From NCBI GenBank assembly GCA_023300545.1, contig JALZVT010000154.1, positions 1 through 32,648 of the forward strand: a stretch of 32,648 bases of DNA, given 5' to 3'. Of this stretch, positions 24,102-32,541 are shown piece after piece (within the stretch, counting starts at the first letter, position 1; each line of letters begins with the position of its first letter). Position numbers and translations under genes: made by a program. This stretch comes from Pseudomonadales bacterium (GTDB taxonomy: Bacteria > Pseudomonadota > Gammaproteobacteria > Pseudomonadales > Azotimanducaceae). Below the pieces are notes generated by a model. That model worked only from the letters and a program-made list of their open reading frames with translations, made no database searches and was not told the origin of the DNA.

Positions 24102-25586
24102 ATGCACAGGCTAAACACCATAGACCCCAACACCTCTAACGTTGCCGTTCCACTCTGGGGGCGTGGGTTAATTATTGCCTTGAGTCTAGCCGTGAGTTTG
24201 ACGCTGAGCGGATGTCAGGCACCCATCGCTGACGCTGCCCTTGCGCGCGCGCAAACCGCTGATCTCGCCATCACTAATGTCACCCTTGTCGATGCGGCCG
24301 ACGGCGCACGCAGCAACTACAACGTGCTTATTCTCGATGACAAAATAATCTCAGTCGAACCCAGCAGCACCGCCACCGCTCCCGCTGCCCGCCAGACCAT
24401 TGACGGTTCCGGCAAATACCTGATTCCAGGCTTATGGGACATGCACGTGCATATTACTTATGAGCCCGAACTAACAAACGCCATGCCTGAGCTGTTTTTG
24501 TCGTGGGGCATAACCAGTGTGCGTGATACCGGCGGTTTGTTGCCGGCCCTGTTACCCGAGGTTCAAAAGTGGCGAGCAGCAAATGCAGTGGCGCCTCGAA
24601 TTTTCTTCAGTGGGCCTCTTCTAGATGGCGGCACTGTCGTTTACAACGGCGACGCAGTACCCGAGATAGGAACGGCCAACCCAACACCTGACAGCGCTCG
24701 GGCTAACATCGCCCGCCTGCAAGCAGCCGGCGTCGATTTTGTTAAAACCTACGAGCTGGTTGAACCCGACGTGTTCAAGGCCTTAGTCAGTGCCGCGCGA
24801 GAGGCCAACCTGCCAATAGCATCCCACGTGCCTCTCATGATGACCGCTCGCGAAGCCGGGCCACTGGTCGATTCAATGGAGCACCTGCGCAATATCGAAC
24901 TCGATTGCTCAGCCGACACCGCCACCTTGCTCGCTGACCGACGCCAAAAAATACTCAACCCCGGCGCCACTCCAGGCATCACGCTACGCGGCGGCATCCA
25001 CGCCGACCAGCGGCCCCAGGCATTGGCAAGCTTTGACGTCGAAGAGTGCAGCGCCGTCATCGCCGCGTTGCGTAACACCATTCAAGTGCCGACGTTGCGC
25101 CTGAACACCAGCGCGCTCTACCAACCCTTTGACCGCAGCGACTGGCGCGACGCCATTGCACGTCTGCCATTAGACAGCCAGAGCCGCTGGCTCACACAAA
25201 GCGAAACCTGGGCCAAGCGTCGCCCCTCTCTACCAACCGCCAACGGCGAATTCAGTCTTGAGCTGGTGGGTAAACTGCACGCGGCAGGCGTCCCCATTGG
25301 CGCGGGAACCGACACCCCGATCGGCAGCGCATTACCCGGCTATAGTCTGCACACTGAACTCGAACGTCTGGTTGAAGCCGGTCTTTCGGAACTCGATGCG
25401 CTGCAGGCAGCCACCGTGCAACCCGCGCGCTTTGTGCGCAAAGACAGCACGATGGGCTTGATCGTCGAGGGCTACATTGCTGATCTGGTGTTGCTCGAGC
25501 GCAATCCTTTGGAGGATATTCGCAACACCCGCAGTATCAACACCGTCATCTCCAAGGGCCGTAGCGTGTGGCAGAGCAGCGAATAG
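24102..25586 (+). CDS. Amidohydrolase family lipoprotein
   Basis: A 494-residue protein with an N-terminal hydrophobic segment ending Leu-Thr-Leu-Ser-Gly-Cys (Cys38), a lipobox, so it should be anchored in the cell envelope. The amidohydrolase metal site is complete: His115 and His117 (Asp-Met-His-Val-His), Lys215 in Phe-Val-Lys-Thr-Tyr-Glu (probably carboxylated), His242, His261 (Met-Glu-His-Leu) and Asp403 (Gly-Thr-Asp-Thr-Pro). This is the imidazolonepropionase/prolidase-like branch, whose exported members hydrolyse peptides, cyclic amides or lactones; the substrate is unknown. A GGGAG lies upstream of the ATG. It converges with the SSS symporter gene, about 30 bp away. Confidence 0.87.
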   Translation: MHRLNTIDPNTSNVAVPLWGRGLIIALSLAVSLTLSGCQAPIADAALARAQTADLAITNVTLVDAADGARSNYNVLILDDKIISVEPSSTATAPAARQTIDGSGKYLIPGLWDMHVHITYEPELTNAMPELFLSWGITSVRDTGGLLPALLPEVQKWRAANAVAPRIFFSGPLLDGGTVVYNGDAVPEIGTANPTPDSARANIARLQAAGVDFVKTYELVEPDVFKALVSAAREANLPIASHVPLMMTAREAGPLVDSMEHLRNIELDCSADTATLLADRRQKILNPGATPGITLRGGIHADQRPQALASFDVEECSAVIAALRNTIQVPTLRLNTSALYQPFDRSDWRDAIARLPLDSQSRWLTQSETWAKRRPSLPTANGEFSLELVGKLHAAGVPIGAGTDTPIGSALPGYSLHTELERLVEAGLSELDALQAATVQPARFVRKDSTMGLIVEGYIADLVLLERNPLEDIRNTRSINTVISKGRSVWQSSE

Positions 25587-25616
25587 CTGCGCGGGCTCTG
25601 GTGCAGCACAACTCGG

Positions 25617-27098
25617 TCAGGTCACTTTGTTGCGGCTCATGGTGAGCAGCACCAACACACAGGGCAGCCAGGGGAACACCCGCTCGAACGGGTCTCCTGG
25701 CAGGTGCGCTGCCTGGGACAACAGCGACGTTGTCGCGGGCGCCGCGCCAAGCCAATAGAACAGCACTGTCATAGCAAAACCGGCCAACATGCTAACCAGC
25801 GCAGCCGCTGATGACAGCTGAAACCCCATCACCCGCCAAACCACAAGTGGCCCGAATGCCGCACCCAGCGCAGACCAGGCGAACAATACCCGGTTAAAGA
25901 TACTGTCTGGCAGACTCAGGGTCAGCACCACAGCAAGCACGGCAATTCCCAACATAACCAACCGGGACGCCAGCAACTGATGCTCTGGAAATCGACGGTT
26001 TACGCCCATGTCGTGCGCTACAGCGCCGGCTGACGCCAACATGATTGAATCGACCGTAGACATTACGGCAGACAGGGTCGCAGCGATCACAATCCCTGCC
26101 AAAACGGCTGGCAAATAGTTGTCAGCGGCTTCGAAAAACAGGTTTTCAGCGTTGCTGAGTTCAGGCATCAAAACCCGACCGCTCAGCCCTAGCACCGCCA
26201 TAAACACATACACCAACACCCCCCAGGTCATGGCGATACGAAACCCGGTCTTGCGCTCGGCGTCGCCGCGTACGGCCATCAACCGGCTCAACAGGTGCGG
26301 CTGCCCCAGAGTACCCAACGACATCCCCACCAGGCCAACCACAAAGCCGAGCCACAAAAAGCCCGAATGGCCACCGCTAAGACTCAGGTAATCAGCCGGC
26401 ATGGAGTGCGCCAACGAGCGCCAGACTTCCACCGGACCCCCCGCGGCCAGCAGTGCAGCCAATGGCACGCCGGTCGCCACTATCAGCATGATTATTGCCT
26501 GCAGGGTGTCGGTAACAGACACCGCCCAAAACCCGCCCAGCAGGGAGTACACCAGCACAATAACCGCACCAAGCACGATCGCCTGGGGAACAGAGATCGC
26601 AAAGTGTGCCGCCAGAGCATTGCCAGCAGCATCAAACTGAGCGGCGATGTAGAACACAAAACAGGCAAGCGTCAGCAACGCCGCAACAATGGCCGCGAGT
26701 TTGCGCATACCGGGCTGAACCGCCGAGCCAGAACCTTGCGTTGGGCTTGCGTCCTGCAACAGAAAATCGGTAAGGGTAATTTGCCCCTGCTCAAGCGACT
26801 CCTTACGCAGGCGCTCGCCAAAATACAGCCACACCACCGCGTAGCCGGCCCAAATACCGGGCACCATCCATAGGGCTCCCAGACCCAATGAATAAACAAA
26901 GCCAGAAAAGCCGAGAATAACCCAGGCCGACGATGTGCTTGCCGCGTACGACAAGCCAGCCACAAAGGGGCCGAGCCCCCGCCCACCCAAAAAGAAATCA
27001 GTTTCAGTGCGGTTGCGCCGGCTCGCCCAGACACCGACTCCAATAAGAATCACTTTGTAGAGAATCAACGTCAGCAATACGACTGTGGAGGTTTCCAT
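25617..27098 (-). CDS. Sodium:solute symporter (SSS family, PutP-like)
   Basis: 493 residues from ATG 27098, which has AGGAA five bases upstream; a longer frame to 27137 adds a charged leader that is unlikely. About 13 hydrophobic segments, as in PutP. The segment Asp-Phe-Phe-Leu-Gly-Gly-Arg-Gly-Leu-Gly-Pro (34-44) and Ser-Ala-Val-Met-Ser-Thr-Val-Asp-Ser-Ile-Met-Leu-Ala-Ser in the second half match the substrate/sodium-site helices. It resembles proline permease most but the substrate cannot be fixed. Its neighbour upstream on the same strand is a CitE-like lyase gene, 75 bp away; uptake of a carboxylated substrate for that route is conceivable. Confidence 0.87.
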   Translation of the reverse strand: METSTVVLLTLILYKVILIGVGVWASRRNRTETDFFLGGRGLGPFVAGLSYAASTSSAWVILGFSGFVYSLGLGALWMVPGIWAGYAVVWLYFGERLRKESLEQGQITLTDFLLQDASPTQGSGSAVQPGMRKLAAIVAALLTLACFVFYIAAQFDAAGNALAAHFAISVPQAIVLGAVIVLVYSLLGGFWAVSVTDTLQAIIMLIVATGVPLAALLAAGGPVEVWRSLAHSMPADYLSLSGGHSGFLWLGFVVGLVGMSLGTLGQPHLLSRLMAVRGDAERKTGFRIAMTWGVLVYVFMAVLGLSGRVLMPELSNAENLFFEAADNYLPAVLAGIVIAATLSAVMSTVDSIMLASAGAVAHDMGVNRRFPEHQLLASRLVMLGIAVLAVVLTLSLPDSIFNRVLFAWSALGAAFGPLVVWRVMGFQLSSAAALVSMLAGFAMTVLFYWLGAAPATTSLLSQAAHLPGDPFERVFPWLPCVLVLLTMSRNKVT

Positions 27099-27173
27099 CG
27101 AAGTTCCTAGTGGCCAGTCTCTGAACAGACCGCACACTCAAAAGGTGGGCCGGAGAAGTTTAACGCTTGGGCG

Positions 27174-27995
27174 TTATTCCAGTACTCGTCGTGCGGCTTT
27201 AATGAGTGGCAATTCTATGAGCTTGCCATCCAGCAAGGCAACGCCGCCCTTGGCATCGGCAAACGCATCCACAACACGCCTTGCCTGGGCTACATCCGCT
27301 TCACTCGGTGCCAAGGCTGAGTGGATGACGCTAATTTGCGTTGGGTGAATAGCTGATCGAGCTCGCATACCCAGGGCGCGGGTTTGCAGCGTCTCCTTGC
27401 GCAGCCCCGACAGGTCGTGCACGTCGATGAAAGGCACATCCAGCAAGGTCACATCGTGCATGACCGCCGCGTTAATCAATTGCACCCGCGGCGTCAGCAA
27501 GGCGGTAAAGGATAGATCACAACCCACATCGACCGAATAATCGACGGCGCCAAACACAGCGGCGCTAACCCGCGGGTGCGCAAAGGCCTCGAGGGCTTCG
27601 TTGAGCCCTCGAGCTGACTCGATGATGGGCACAATGGCCAAGTGCTCCGGGAACACCTCGGCTGCCCAGCTCACAACCTGTGCGTGATCAATCTTCGGTA
27701 CCATAACAAACGCCAGCCCACCCAAGTCAGCAGCCAGCAGTGCGGCTGCGTCCGCGATACCCAGCGGTGACGCCAACGGGTTAATTCGCACACCAACAGC
27801 AACGCCAGGCGGCGATTCTACAAGCTCAGTAGCGAACGTTATAAGCGCCCGGCGAGCACTGTCTTTAGCTTGGGGAGCAACCGCATCCTCTAGATCTATG
27901 CACACCATATCGGCACCGCTTGCCAGTGCTTTGGCAAACCGATCAGGACGAGTGGCCGGCACAAACAGCAGGCTGCGAGGGGTCTTCATAGGCAT
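27174..27995 (-). CDS. CitE-like CoA ester lyase (HpcH/HpaI family)
   Basis: A 273-residue TIM-barrel lyase. Ser-Leu-Leu-Phe-Val-Pro-Ala-Thr-Arg-Pro-Asp-Arg-Phe and Val-Cys-Ile-Asp-Leu-Glu-Asp-Ala-Val are the conserved CitE N-terminal blocks; Ile-Ile-Glu-Ser-Ala-Arg-Gly and Phe-Gly-Ala-Val-Asp-Tyr carry the magnesium ligands Glu and Asp. Stand-alone CitE homologues act on malyl-CoA, citramalyl-CoA, methylmalyl-CoA or related beta-hydroxyacyl-CoA thioesters, without the other citrate lyase subunits, and none of those subunits is present here. It may act late in catabolism of a branched or cyclic acid. ATG 27995 is followed by an in-frame ATG two codons later; either could be used. Confidence 0.87.
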   Translation of the reverse strand: MPMKTPRSLLFVPATRPDRFAKALASGADMVCIDLEDAVAPQAKDSARRALITFATELVESPPGVAVGVRINPLASPLGIADAAALLAADLGGLAFVMVPKIDHAQVVSWAAEVFPEHLAIVPIIESARGLNEALEAFAHPRVSAAVFGAVDYSVDVGCDLSFTALLTPRVQLINAAVMHDVTLLDVPFIDVHDLSGLRKETLQTRALGMRARSAIHPTQISVIHSALAPSEADVAQARRVVDAFADAKGGVALLDGKLIELPLIKAARRVLE

Positions 27996-28114
27996 TGTGT
28001 CCAGCCCAACGCAGGTAAGCGAAAACCCACTCCTCGACTAATTCTCGGATATATTATCATTTATAATCAATATCTTGTGGAGCTTAGTTAAAGCCTTTTA
28101 GCTCAAAAAAATGA

Positions 28115-29335
28115 TCACTTATCCGTCATCATCCGTACGTCTCGAACCAGTAACACCAAAAACGTGGGCACAACGATCAAGGCAACCGCTGCGCTCAGAG
28201 TGACCTGCGCACCCACCACTTCATACAGGTAGCCCGCCGCAACAATACCCAACGGCGCCAAACCAATCGACCCCAGGTGATCATAGGCGCTCACCCGCGA
28301 CAGCATTTCGCCAGGAACATTTTTCTGCAGTGCCGTGTACCAGATGATGCCAAATATCTGGCCCGCGCAACCCGCCGCAAAACCGGCGAACACCACTGAC
28401 CATAATGGCAGCTCAAGCAACAAAGCCAGCGGAATACCCGCCAGGATAAACACACAGAACGTCCCAAAACGCATGGGATAGGTCGGCCTCAGGCGAATAC
28501 CCAGCAGCGCACCCACCATCGTACCCAAACCAAACCCCGCCGCGATCAGCCCCCAGTCCTGAGCGCCATTCATCTCATCACGGGCGAAGGCCGGTCCAAT
28601 CAAACCAAAGGTCGCCTCCATTGAGGCAACAATTAGCGAGAACTGCGCAACGATGACCCACAACCAGGTTCGCGAGGTGAATTCGCGCCAGCCAATTTTC
28701 AGGTCTTCGAGCAAGGTGGCTTTCTCCGGCGGCCGTTGCAGCTTGGGAGCAAGCGTAAACACCAACACCGCAGAGATACCAAAGGAGGCGGCATCTATCG
28801 CGAGCGTATAGCCCGCCCCTAGCGTCGATACCAGCACGCCGCCAAGGGCCGCCCCCGCTGCCATCGCACCAAATCGAGCCATCGACAGCACCGCGTTAGC
28901 GGCCTGCAACTGATGGGTTTCGACCAACTGAACAATAAACCCAACCGCCGCTGGCTGGTGGAAGGCCATCACCACGCCATGCACAACCATCAGTGCGGCC
29001 AGCGCAGGCACGGTCGCGGTACCCGAGAGAAACAGCCAAGCCATGCCAAACTGCGCGAGCATCGATACCGTCTCACTGAGGTAGATAACGCGCTGCCTAG
29101 AGGTTCGATCGGCAATGACACCGCCGACCAACAGCACACCAATGGCGGCAAGCGTTGGCGCAGCGATCACAATGGCTGCGTCACGGGCAGACCCCGTGAG
29201 TTCGAGCACGCCAAACGCCATCGCAATGGGCGCCATAGCGGTACCGGTATAACTCACCATGTAGGCCACAAACATTTTTGCGATGTTCGGGTTTCGAAGC
29301 AGCCGTAACCCGGCTCTGATGCTGGCGTCGGGCAC
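28115..29335 (-). CDS. MFS transporter (EntS/MFS_3-like)
   Basis: A 406-residue protein with about twelve hydrophobic helices and the loop motif Gly-Gly-Val-Ile-Ala-Asp-Arg-Thr-Ser-Arg-Gln-Arg between helices two and three, the major facilitator signature. The fold of the second half (Gly-Leu-Gly-Thr-Met-Val-Gly-Ala-Leu-Leu-Gly) fits the MFS_3 group of exporters such as EntS. The start is GTG 29335 because no ATG lies in frame before a stop upstream, and its ribosome site is weak. It follows the long BVMO gene by about 50 bp on the same strand. It could export a toxic ketone or lactone product, or be unrelated; substrate unknown. Confidence 0.85.
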   Translation of the reverse strand: MPDASIRAGLRLLRNPNIAKMFVAYMVSYTGTAMAPIAMAFGVLELTGSARDAAIVIAAPTLAAIGVLLVGGVIADRTSRQRVIYLSETVSMLAQFGMAWLFLSGTATVPALAALMVVHGVVMAFHQPAAVGFIVQLVETHQLQAANAVLSMARFGAMAAGAALGGVLVSTLGAGYTLAIDAASFGISAVLVFTLAPKLQRPPEKATLLEDLKIGWREFTSRTWLWVIVAQFSLIVASMEATFGLIGPAFARDEMNGAQDWGLIAAGFGLGTMVGALLGIRLRPTYPMRFGTFCVFILAGIPLALLLELPLWSVVFAGFAAGCAGQIFGIIWYTALQKNVPGEMLSRVSAYDHLGSIGLAPLGIVAAGYLYEVVGAQVTLSAAVALIVVPTFLVLLVRDVRMMTDK

Positions 29336-29386
29336 CGCAGCTTGTGCTGAGTCTTGTGTTACCTCAGCGGTGATACAGCTCAGCCA

Positions 29387-31324
29387 TCAAGAACTCGTCG
29401 CTGGGTCAGGCGCACGCTCAAACACATAAGGCGCAAGCGAGTCCTGGGCGGCCACGCGATATTTATGCCACTGGCCGCCACCGTAATAGGCAAGGCTGCC
29501 CGCTTCTGCTTCGCCATGACCGTTGTAATACGTGATGCAGTCGCGCAGTGGGCGGGTCAACTCATCCGCTTCGCGGCAATGCTGCGCGTAGTCGTTTTCA
29601 GGTTCGGCCTTTACGTCCACTATGCCGTTGCCGGTATCGCGCATCGTGCTGAGCATCCACACCACATAGTCACCGTGTTGCTCAATCGCGTTGGTAAAGT
29701 TAAACGTACCCCCGCCACCTTGCGGACCCGTAACGATAAACATGTTTGGAAAGCCTTTGCTGTGTAAGCCAAGAAAGGTCTTGGTGCCTTCCGCCTCCCA
29801 CTTGTCACGCAGGGTTTGGCCATTACGCCCGGTAATCATGTTGAACGACGACGTTGCCATCCATTGAAAGCCGGTCGCATAGATAAGCACGTCAAGTGGG
29901 TATTCGACCCCCTCGTGGACAATGCCCGACTCGTTGATTTTGCTGACGCCGCGCGGCGCCGTATCGACCAAATGCACATTAGGCTTGTTAAATGTGGGCA
30001 GATATTCGTCATGGAAGGTAGGTCGCTTGCAGCCGTATTGGTAGTAGGGCTTGAGCGCTGCCGCAGTTACCGGGTCTTCCACAATCGCATCTACCCGGGC
30101 GCGCAGTTGCTCCATAATTCTGAAGTTAGAGTCGAGCTGAGCTTGCACGCGTTCTTCAGGTGATAACGGCTTTGCGTGCTGCTTACGCTCACGGAAATGA
30201 TCTGCCTTACCAGACAGATAGTCTTCGTTTGCTTTGAGCGCAGAGCGGCCCTCGGAAATTTTCGCAAACCGCGCCCGGCGCTTCTTTGCCCAGTCTGTCT
30301 CGGTTGCCCACTGCTCGCGCTGCTCGTCAGAGGTTGCCTGTTGATCGCGCACGTCGATAGACGACGGCGTGCGCTGAAACACATAGAGCTCTTTCACCGT
30401 TTTAGCCAACTCAGGCACGGCCTGTACAGCAGTCGCTCCGGTACCGATTATGCCAACTCGCTTACCTTCAAGATCAATGTTGTAGTCCCAGCGTGAGGTG
30501 TGAAACGACTCGCCCTGGAAGCTCTCCATACCCTCAATGCGAGCAAGCTTGGGCGTCGTGAGAATGCCGTTTGCCAGCACTACAAAGCGGGCTTTTATAC
30601 GGTCACCCCGATCGGTCGCAACACTCCAGCGACCAGTGCTTTCGTTCCAGTCGGTTGTTTCTACCGTGGTGTGAAACAGACAATGGTCATAAAACCCAAA
30701 CTTCTCTGCCATGCTCTGGCAGTACTCCATAATTTCAAAGCCAGCAGCAAACTTCATGCTGGGAACATAGCCCATCTCTTCAAGCAACGGCAGATAACTG
30801 TATGACTCGACGTCACAGGCGATACCCGGATACCGATTCCAGTACCAGGTGCCGCCCACGTCACCGCCTTTCTCGCAAAAGCGCACGTCTTTAAAGCCCG
30901 CTTCGCGCAGCTTGTACCAGAGCAACAACCCGGCAAAGCCAGCTCCCACAACCAATATTTCACAGTCATCGGTAAGCGCTTCGCGCTCGACTGGGTCAGC
31001 GGAATACACGTCTTCCAAATAGCGGCTGAACTCGCCTTCCATCGACATGTAATCGGCGGCACCTGCACGAGCTTCTTTAAACTCGCGATACTTGGCCTGC
31101 TCCTGTGCATTAAACACCGCGCCTACGGGGGCCTCCGGCAGCGTCTTGAGCTTTTCATCGCTAATCGTTGAATAGCCTTTGCCCGCAATCTTGTCATTGG
31201 CCTTGGCCGCCCGGGTGTTAAACACCTTTAAACCGGAACTGGGGTCGAGGCTTATCGCCGCACGATCTGAGGACGAACCGGACTTCGAAGAGCTATTGGC
31301 AGAAGGTGTACTGTTAGTAGACAT
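29387..31324 (-). CDS. Long-form Baeyer-Villiger monooxygenase
   Basis: 645 residues from ATG 31324 (a TTG at 31333 is also in frame). A Ser/Ala-rich disordered tail and a helical extension occupy the first 120 residues, followed by FAD fold Gly127-Ala-Gly-Phe-Ala-Gly132, Gly-Gly-Thr-Trp-Tyr-Trp-Asn-Arg-Tyr-Pro-Gly, the intact BVMO fingerprint Phe-Gln-Gly-Glu-Ser-Phe-His-Thr-Ser-Arg-Trp at 269-279, and the NADPH fold Gly-Thr-Gly-Ala-Thr-Ala. This architecture matches the long group that includes cyclododecanone, cyclopentadecanone and phenylacetone-like monooxygenases, which make lactones or esters from bulky ketones. Neighbours are a nitronate monooxygenase upstream and an MFS transporter downstream on the same strand. 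The exact ketone is unknown. Confidence 0.92.
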   Translation of the reverse strand: MSTNSTPSANSSSKSGSSSDRAAISLDPSSGLKVFNTRAAKANDKIAGKGYSTISDEKLKTLPEAPVGAVFNAQEQAKYREFKEARAGAADYMSMEGEFSRYLEDVYSADPVEREALTDDCEILVVGAGFAGLLLWYKLREAGFKDVRFCEKGGDVGGTWYWNRYPGIACDVESYSYLPLLEEMGYVPSMKFAAGFEIMEYCQSMAEKFGFYDHCLFHTTVETTDWNESTGRWSVATDRGDRIKARFVVLANGILTTPKLARIEGMESFQGESFHTSRWDYNIDLEGKRVGIIGTGATAVQAVPELAKTVKELYVFQRTPSSIDVRDQQATSDEQREQWATETDWAKKRRARFAKISEGRSALKANEDYLSGKADHFRERKQHAKPLSPEERVQAQLDSNFRIMEQLRARVDAIVEDPVTAAALKPYYQYGCKRPTFHDEYLPTFNKPNVHLVDTAPRGVSKINESGIVHEGVEYPLDVLIYATGFQWMATSSFNMITGRNGQTLRDKWEAEGTKTFLGLHSKGFPNMFIVTGPQGGGGTFNFTNAIEQHGDYVVWMLSTMRDTGNGIVDVKAEPENDYAQHCREADELTRPLRDCITYYNGHGEAEAGSLAYYGGGQWHKYRVAAQDSLAPYVFERAPDPATSS

Positions 31325-31336
31325 AGGTGACAACTC

Positions 31337-31370
31337 AAAAAGACTGAAACAACATTTCCACGCCTTTCAG
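31337..31370 (-). terminator. Weak hairpin plus U-run after the nitronate monooxygenase gene
   Basis: On the minus strand CTGAAA and TTTCAG (plus-strand 31344-31349 and 31365-31370) can pair across a 15-base loop and are followed by TCTTTTT. The stem is only 6 bp and AT-rich, so it could be an inefficient terminator that leaves some read-through into the BVMO gene, or be a coincidence. Confidence 0.25.
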
Positions 31371-31382
31371 AATTGCCGCTGA

Positions 31383-32369
31383 TCAGCTGACTGTCAATAG
31401 CGCATCAATATGGGCACTAAGCTCAGCAACAATATCGACCACAGGCTCAACCGCCGTGACCTTCCCTGCCCCAACGCCGGCATAGAGCGCAGACTCAGAG
31501 ATATCACCGGTCATGGTTCTGGAGGGCGGCGCAACAGAATAGCGCTCAACCGCACGGCCTTTGGCGGTTACCAAGATGGCGTCCCCCTCACCCGGTCGAC
31601 CACCCCTGGCCGGGCTACCCGCCTCAATCCAGCGCCGCACCGTTTCATTGGAGAGCGTTCGATGCGGTGCATTTGACCAACCGTCATCGAAGCACACTGA
31701 ACGGGTGGTTGCATCGTCTCCCGCGGCGACCAACGCTGACTTAAACTCGTCATGCGCTGCAGATTCCGAACTCGCGACAAAGCGCGTTCCCAGCAATACA
31801 CCCGCAGCGCCATTGCGCATCAGCCGTGCGGCATCTGTACCCGTCACGCAGCCACCGGCGGCAATCACCGGCGTGTCTCCGGCGACGCGCAAAACATCTT
31901 CAAGCAAGCGATCAAGCGTCACCTCGCTCAGCACATGTCCTCCCGCTTCAATACCCTGTGCAAACAGCACGTCGGCACCCGCAGCAAGCGCAACCTCGGC
32001 CGCCCGCTCGTCGCCAACGGTCGCCAGAATTCGCAGCTTGGCGTTGGTTCTGTCCACATCAACCAACGACGGAGCAGGGTCTCCCCAGAACAGATGCAGC
32101 CAATGCACACCCAGTTCTTGCGCCAACGCGATGTGTTCTCGCTGCACGAGATCAGCGCGCAGATTGACCGCAAAGGGTTTATCCGTCAGCACCTGGGTTG
32201 CCACAATACTTTTAGCCGCAGCCACCAGTGGCAACGACCAGATCGGCAACACCCCCAGCGCGCCCGAGTTAGCCACGGCAGCCACCAGCTCTGGGCTGGC
32301 AATGTCTCCCATGGGTCCCTGTACAATCGGCTGGGCTAGAGAAAAATGCTCTGTAAATGAGTTACGCAT
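31383..32369 (-). CDS. Nitronate monooxygenase / 2-nitropropane dioxygenase-type FMN enzyme
   Basis: A 328-residue TIM-barrel flavoprotein. Pro-Ile-Val-Gln-Gly-Pro-Met near the N-terminus, Gln-Gly-Ile-Glu-Ala-Gly-Gly-His at 138-145 (with the catalytic His) and Leu-Gly-Thr-Arg-Phe-Val-Ala-Ser at 193-200 are the standard motifs, with Ala-Ala-Gly-Gly-Cys-Val-Thr-Gly binding FMN phosphate. Known members oxidise alkyl nitronates such as propionate 3-nitronate; others act as enoyl reductases or NADH:quinone reductases. The ribosome site is weak. It precedes the long BVMO gene by 58 bp. Upstream it faces two palindromes and a divergent partial gene. Confidence 0.88.
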   Translation of the reverse strand: MRNSFTEHFSLAQPIVQGPMGDIASPELVAAVANSGALGVLPIWSLPLVAAAKSIVATQVLTDKPFAVNLRADLVQREHIALAQELGVHWLHLFWGDPAPSLVDVDRTNAKLRILATVGDERAAEVALAAGADVLFAQGIEAGGHVLSEVTLDRLLEDVLRVAGDTPVIAAGGCVTGTDAARLMRNGAAGVLLGTRFVASSESAAHDEFKSALVAAGDDATTRSVCFDDGWSNAPHRTLSNETVRRWIEAGSPARGGRPGEGDAILVTAKGRAVERYSVAPPSRTMTGDISESALYAGVGAGKVTAVEPVVDIVAELSAHIDALLTVS

Positions 32370-32452
32370 AACGGGTTATCTGTTCGGTAATTCGTATTTG
32401 GGCGATAAGATCATAGACCAATAGAGCGTGTAAGCTGCGTATCGCGAACGCA

Positions 32453-32476
32453 GGGGTCAGAATTAATTCTGACCCC
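32453..32476. repeat. 24-bp perfect palindrome, copy 1 of a pair
   Basis: Two 12-base halves, GGGGTCAGAATT and its exact reverse complement, meet at the centre with no spacer. A near-identical copy lies 12 bp downstream. Similar GGGGTCAG...CTGACCCC palindromes are, to my recollection, common interspersed repeats in proteobacteria and in some genomes occur near REP-associated tyrosine transposase genes; no such gene is in this window. Confidence 0.8.
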
Positions 32477-32488
32477 CAGCCTCACTAC

Positions 32489-32512
32489 GGGGTCAGAATT
32501 TATTCTGACCCC
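32489..32512. repeat. 24-bp imperfect palindrome, copy 2 of a pair
   Basis: Eleven-base arms GGGGTCAGAAT and ATTCTGACCCC around a TT centre, differing from copy 1 by one central base. With the 12-bp linker 32477-32488 the two copies make a 60-bp unit between the nitronate monooxygenase start and the partial gene at the right edge, which starts 30 bp further on. Each copy could form a hairpin or cruciform, and the arms of one copy can also pair with the other. Confidence 0.8.
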
Positions 32513-32541
32513 TTCTGATAAACCCCGAGAGCTACCAAATA

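Noticed and set aside
28080-28114. Possible terminator hairpin (GAGCT...AGCTC) near an A/T run after the MFS gene
   Set aside because: For either transcription direction the U-run would precede or be missing after the stem, so it cannot be an intrinsic terminator as drawn.
31561-32424. Long plus-strand ORF of 287 codons over the nitronate monooxygenase gene
   Set aside because: It is antisense to a well-supported enzyme and has Ser/Thr/Ala/Pro-biased composition typical of a shadow in GC-rich DNA.
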